Shown: piece after piece, positions 60,624 through 64,000 of the stretch | How the letters are laid out: every line of letters begins with the position of its first letter | Numbering within the stretch: the first letter of the stretch is position 1 | Translations under genes and position numbers: made by a program | Notes under the pieces: generated by a model | What the model was told of the DNA's origin: nothing | Database searches by the model: none | Seen by the model: the letters and a program-made list of their open reading frames with translations, nothing else | Source: Caldilineales bacterium | GTDB lineage: Bacteria; Chloroflexota; Anaerolineae; J102 | Length of the DNA: 64,000 bases | Assembly: GCA_024102915.1 (NCBI GenBank) | Contig: JAGFJG010000121.1 | Span: 25,882-89,881 of the forward strand | Reading direction: 5' to 3'

Positions 60624-62356
60624 CGTTGCAGGTTTCCGAATCTGATTTTCTGGCTGGGGCTGCCGTTTCCGCCCCGCCGTCCGCCGCCTCGAATCGCAGC
60701 ATTTGCGTTGATTACGGCCGGGACATCGAGGCGGAGATAGCCTATCTGAGCGCGGTAGCGGAACGCATTCCCGCTCTTGCGGCGCGCTTCCCGTCGCGCT
60801 GGCTTGCCATCCAATTGCTGGAAGAGGATGCGCTGGTGGAGAAGGATATGCGGGCTGTCGATGGCGTCGAACCATTGGTGACGGCGTTGGCCGAAAGCCG
60901 ATCTCGGTTGCGACGGCACTATGGCGATGGCGTGCAACTGGCGTTGGCCGACCATCGCTATCAATTCGTCCACGAGCTGGCTGGCGTCGCCAGCGAGGCG
61001 CAGGTAAGGGTGAGCACGAGCGAAAAGCTGGACGCCGTGCTCACGCATCGCTATCTCGGCCTGCCCATTTTCCTCGCCCTGATGTATCTGACCTTCAGCC
61101 TGGTGCAAAATGTCTCCGCCCCCTACCTGGATTGGATCGATGCCGTCATCAGCGGCCCGGTGACGCACTGGCTGCTGGCGCTTCTGGCGTTGATCGAAGC
61201 GCCCGTGTGGCTGGTTTCACTGGTGATCGATGGCGTCGTGGCCGGGGTGGGCGGCGTGCTTGTCTTCGTTCCCGGGCTTGTGATCATGTACCTCTGCCTG
61301 GGGCTGCTCGAAGACAGTGGTTATATGCCGCGCGCAGCGTTGGTGATGGATCGATTCCTGCAGAAATTCGGGCTGCACGGCAAGTCGTTTCTGCCCATGA
61401 TCGTCGGCTTCGGCTGCAATGTCCCGGCCATTTACGCCACCCGCACGATCGAAAGCCGCCCGGCCCGCCTGCTCACCGGCCTGATGATCCCGTTTATGTC
61501 CTGTTCGGCCCGATTGCCGGTTTATGTGATTTTCGGGCTGGCTTTCTTCCCCCGGCACGCCGGCTGGGTGATTTGGGGCCTGTATTTATTTGGCATCGTT
61601 CTGGCAGCCGTCATCGGATTGGTGGTTTCAAAGGTGGTGTTCAAGGGCCAGATTGGCACGTCGGTCATCACCTATCCGCCCTATCGGCGGCCGCATCTGC
61701 GCAACCTGTTTTCCTACACGTGGTCGCAGAGCGCCCAATTTATCAAGAACGCAGGCACGGTCTTGCTGCTGGTTTCAGTCGTGCTGTGGTTTCTGTTGCA
61801 TCTGCCCTGGAATGTGCAAAACCCGCAGCAAAGCCTGTACGGCCGGGTGAGCACGATCCTGGCTCCCACGCTGGCCCCGGCGGGATTCGGTGAATGGGAA
61901 CTGGCCGGTTCGCTGATCACCGGCATCATCGCCAAGGAGATGATCATCTCCAGCATGTCGCAATTGCTAACCGGCGACGCCGATGGGGACAGCGCCACGT
62001 CCGGGGATGAGCCGGGCGGGCTCGAGACAATCGTGCTGGGATTTGCCGCAGCGACGGTTGATGCGGGCAAGCAATTGCTGGAGGCGCTCACCCCAGGCGT
62101 TACCCTGTTCCCCGCCGCCGAACAGACACAGGACACCGGGCTGACACGGGCGCTGCCTGCGCATTTCACCCCGCTGGCGGCCCTGGCGTTTCTCGTCTTT
62201 GTCCTCACTTATTTGCCGTGCATCGCCACCCTCAGCGCCCAGGCCCAGGAATTCGGCTGGCGCTGGGCCAGTCTGTCCGCCGGCATTCAGACGATCCTGC
62301 CCTGGCTGCTGGCCGTGGCGATTTTCCAGTTCGGGCGCATGCTTGGACTTGGCTAA
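60620..62356 (+). CDS. feoB: FeoB membrane part (split FeoB)
   Basis: A 578-residue protein that starts with the helical GDI-like domain (about 30-125; YGRDIEAEIAYLSAV, WLAIQLLEEDALVEK), which normally follows the G domain, then the membrane transporter: YLCLGLLEDSGYMPRAALVM, and the two Gate motifs GFGCNVPAIYATRTIESRPA and LIPFMSCSARLPVY-like, both with a conserved Cys. It imports ferrous iron. The separation from the G domain is exactly at the G/GDI boundary, so the pair works as one FeoB. ATGA overlap with the GTPase part. Confidence 0.92.
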   Translation: MTLQVSESDFLAGAAVSAPPSAASNRSICVDYGRDIEAEIAYLSAVAERIPALAARFPSRWLAIQLLEEDALVEKDMRAVDGVEPLVTALAESRSRLRRHYGDGVQLALADHRYQFVHELAGVASEAQVRVSTSEKLDAVLTHRYLGLPIFLALMYLTFSLVQNVSAPYLDWIDAVISGPVTHWLLALLALIEAPVWLVSLVIDGVVAGVGGVLVFVPGLVIMYLCLGLLEDSGYMPRAALVMDRFLQKFGLHGKSFLPMIVGFGCNVPAIYATRTIESRPARLLTGLMIPFMSCSARLPVYVIFGLAFFPRHAGWVIWGLYLFGIVLAAVIGLVVSKVVFKGQIGTSVITYPPYRRPHLRNLFSYTWSQSAQFIKNAGTVLLLVSVVLWFLLHLPWNVQNPQQSLYGRVSTILAPTLAPAGFGEWELAGSLITGIIAKEMIISSMSQLLTGDADGDSATSGDEPGGLETIVLGFAAATVDAGKQLLEALTPGVTLFPAAEQTQDTGLTRALPAHFTPLAALAFLVFVLTYLPCIATLSAQAQEFGWRWASLSAGIQTILPWLLAVAIFQFGRMLGLG

Positions 62357-62410
62357 AGGCAGGTCATACCATGAAGCCGTTGATCAGAGGACAAGAAGCG
62401 AATCGGCGCC

Positions 62411-62500
62411 CTCCGTGGTCTCTGTGGTTCAAAGACCCTTTAATAGGATCAAGAAAAATCTGCGTTAATCTGCGAAATCTGCGGTTCATCTTCTCGCTCC
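62411..62500. repeat. two dispersed intergenic repeats between feoB and feoC
   Basis: CTCCGTGGTCTCTGTGGTTC onward (62411-62440) matches the copy at 3031-3060 (25 of 30 positions). Next, ATCTGCGTTAATCTGCG (62453-62490) belongs to the family at 36303-36342. They fill most of the 164-base spacer before feoC. Confidence 0.6.
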
Positions 62501-62520
62501 CGACTTGCACAGGTTAGGTG

Positions 62521-62799
62521 ATGCTGTACTCGATTCTGGCTGAATTTCAGGCGCAACCGGGGCCGCTCTCGGTCTCGGAGTTATCGCACCGTCTGTGCGT
62601 GCCCGAAAGCGCACTGGAGGGGATGTTGAGCACGCTCGCCGGGCAGGGCCGCTTGCAGCTTGTCGATGGAACTTCCGGCCCCTGCGAACTGTGCCCGCTG
62701 ACGACGCTGTGCGGCGCCGGTTCCGGCCAGCGGGCGTACATGTTGTCCGAAAAAGCCGATATGGTCTGCGCCTGTGCGCCAGACGGAGCCGGGACTTAG
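62521..62799 (+). CDS. feoC: FeoC-like winged-helix Fe-S protein
   Basis: A 92-residue protein with a small winged helix (GPLSVSELSHRLCVPESALE) and a Cys cluster GPCELCPLTTLC followed by a later CAC, resembling FeoC, which carries an oxygen-sensitive Fe-S cluster and binds or protects FeoB. AGG lies just before the ATG at 62521 (a GTG three bases earlier is possible). It completes a feoB-feoB-feoC operon. Confidence 0.75.
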   Translation: MLYSILAEFQAQPGPLSVSELSHRLCVPESALEGMLSTLAGQGRLQLVDGTSGPCELCPLTTLCGAGSGQRAYMLSEKADMVCACAPDGAGT

Positions 62800-62932
62800 G
62801 ACGAAATCAGGGAGTGGTGGTGAGGTCGGGGAATTGGAAGCGGATCGCTTGAATCTGCGTGGCATCCGCGCTAAGATTGGCAACATCAACAATCAACGGC
62901 TAACCGCCACCTGCTACCTGCTACGTGCAAAC

Positions 62933-63886
62933 ATGCAACTAACCGGCCTCCACCACGTCACCGCCGTCACTGGCAACGCCTCGCGCAATGTCCAATTTTA
63001 CACGCAAGTCCTGGGCATGCGCCTGGTCAAAAAGTCCGTCAATCAGGACGATGTCTCAGCCTATCATCTGTTTTTCGCCGATGCGAAGGGCAGTCCCGGC
63101 ACCGATCTCACCTTTTTTGAATGGCCGCATGTGGGCCGAACCACGCGCGGCTCGCATATGATCGACAGTACGGGGTTGCGCGTCAATGGCCGGGTGGCGC
63201 TGGATTGGTGGGCGACCCGCCTTGATGAGCACGGCCTCTCCCATTCCGGCATCGTCGAGTGGGCGGGGCGAGAGCGCATCAGATTTACCGACCCGGAAGG
63301 CCAGAAACTGGAACTGGTCGATGGTGGCGGCGCGCCAGGCGGGATTCCCTGGGAACGCAGCCCGATTCCGGCGGAGATGCAAATTCGGGGGCTGGACTCG
63401 GTGACGCTAGTGGTGCGGCGGCTGGAACCCACGGCCATGGTGCTGACCGAAATCATGGGATTCCGAGAGATGTCTGTGTTGGAACCGGCGGGCGGGGGAG
63501 ACGGACAGTCGGCGGTGTTCGAAAGCGGGCCAGGCGGGCCAGGAACCTTTGTGGTGGTGGAAGAACGTCCGAGATTGCAGCCGGGCCGGGTGGGGATTGG
63601 CGGCGTGCATCATGTCGCTTTTCGCACGCCCAATGTCGATGAGCAAATCGCCTGGGATAGACGCATCCGTAACGCCGGACTGGGCACGTCGGGCCTGGTC
63701 GATCGGTGCTATTTTCAATCCCTTTATTTCCGTACGCCGAACTACATCCTGTACGCAATCGCCACGGACGGCCCCGGATGCGCCGCCGACGAAGGCCCCG
63801 TAGACCTGCGCGAGCGCCTGGCGTTGCCGCCGTTCCTCGAACCCAGACGGGCGCAGATCGAGGCGGGGTTGCGACCGATAGCTTAG
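62933..63886 (+). CDS. ring-cleavage-type VOC dioxygenase
   Basis: A 317-residue protein with two vicinal oxygen chelate modules, resembling MhqO/ring-cleaving dioxygenases. Metal ligand-like residues are His in GLHHVTAVTG (about 6-7), His in GVHHVAFRTPN, and a Glu in the C-terminal module. It probably handles quinones or catechol-type compounds; substrate not known. The ATG at 62933 starts the family domain; the longer upstream frame overlaps a repeat-like stretch (CCTGCTACCTGCTACG). Confidence 0.82.
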   Translation: MQLTGLHHVTAVTGNASRNVQFYTQVLGMRLVKKSVNQDDVSAYHLFFADAKGSPGTDLTFFEWPHVGRTTRGSHMIDSTGLRVNGRVALDWWATRLDEHGLSHSGIVEWAGRERIRFTDPEGQKLELVDGGGAPGGIPWERSPIPAEMQIRGLDSVTLVVRRLEPTAMVLTEIMGFREMSVLEPAGGGDGQSAVFESGPGGPGTFVVVEERPRLQPGRVGIGGVHHVAFRTPNVDEQIAWDRRIRNAGLGTSGLVDRCYFQSLYFRTPNYILYAIATDGPGCAADEGPVDLRERLALPPFLEPRRAQIEAGLRPIA

Positions 63887-64000
63887 CGGATTGCCGGTAA
63901 CATTCTTGCTCGCCAGACTGGGTTCATCATGAAACCAGTAGTTTTATTCTCGACGATAGACGACGGACGATGGACGATGAAGCACGTTTTGCCAGTGCAT
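63887..64000. repeat. spacer with short-period GACGA repeat
   Basis: After the last gene the sequence turns into degenerate GACGATAGACGACGGACGAT words (63950-63985), the same class of filler repeat as elsewhere. No gene is seen before the window ends. Confidence 0.55.

Noticed and set aside
1..64000. CRISPR arrays, tRNA or rRNA genes, insertion sequences
   Set aside because: No regularly spaced identical repeats, no cloverleaf with a GTTCRA T-loop, and no transposase motifs were seen by eye; weak tRNA-like structures could still be missed.

Overview
The window reads as one piece of a moderately GC-rich bacterial chromosome. There is no rRNA, tRNA, CRISPR array, insertion sequence or prophage that I can recognise. 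The gene mix suggests a Chloroflexota-like organism (Anaerolineae/Caldilineae type): a HemQ-type heme operon, a large MoxR/Bat operon, DUF2252, SHOCT/DUF6325 and DUF1269 proteins, many lipoproteins, and spacers filled with short-period degenerate repeats. This is inference from gene content; no taxonomic marker gene is present.

Layout. (1) 1-13.8 kb, all minus strand: an envelope/stress block with a truncated membrane protein, a potassium channel, a META lipoprotein, DUF1269, several small membrane proteins (two are paralogs), DUF2252, a SulP anion transporter, an MFS exporter, SHOCT, DUF6325 and a LURP-one-like protein. A relic of an arylsulfatase gene lies inside it. (2) 14.3-19.3 kb, plus strand: an in-frame HsdM-HsdS deletion scar, a TPR protein, an HTH plus GIY-YIG-like nuclease and a large DEAH helicase related to MrfA/DUF1998 proteins. 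The nuclease-helicase pair is the best candidate for an undescribed defence or repair module. (3) 19.4-23.2 kb: an ABC exporter (minus) divergent from a NarL-type two-component system (plus). (4) 24.7-36.3 kb, plus: a MoxR-DUF58-BatA-BatB-BatC-BatD-type operon with an embedded pseudo-receiver protein, followed by an S41 protease. (5) 36.4-40.8 kb: an OmpR-type two-component system, an S10 carboxypeptidase and PhoU. PhoU has a structured leader ending in an intrinsic terminator. (6) 41.3-51.6 kb: accessory genes, including two orphan immunity-type proteins, an RHS scar, a DUF89 phosphatase, AzlCD, GNAT, FkbM, VOC and SDR enzymes, and a frameshifted ferredoxin-type gene.

(7) 51.6-62.8 kb is an iron/heme region. 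A minus-strand operon (radical SAM/SPASM, HemQ, HemH, HemY) encodes the late coproporphyrin-dependent heme pathway. It diverges from a peptide-type ABC importer, which is followed by a split feoB and a FeoC-like gene. The importer promoter and the feo promoter each carry a TGAT-N4-ATCA (FNR/CRP-type) site at the same distance from the -10 box, so both may belong to one oxygen- or redox-responsive regulon. A ring-cleavage-type VOC dioxygenase closes the window.

Across the window, short degenerate tandem repeats fill spacers. In the heme operon they also supply stop codons, an N-terminal extension and an internal linker.
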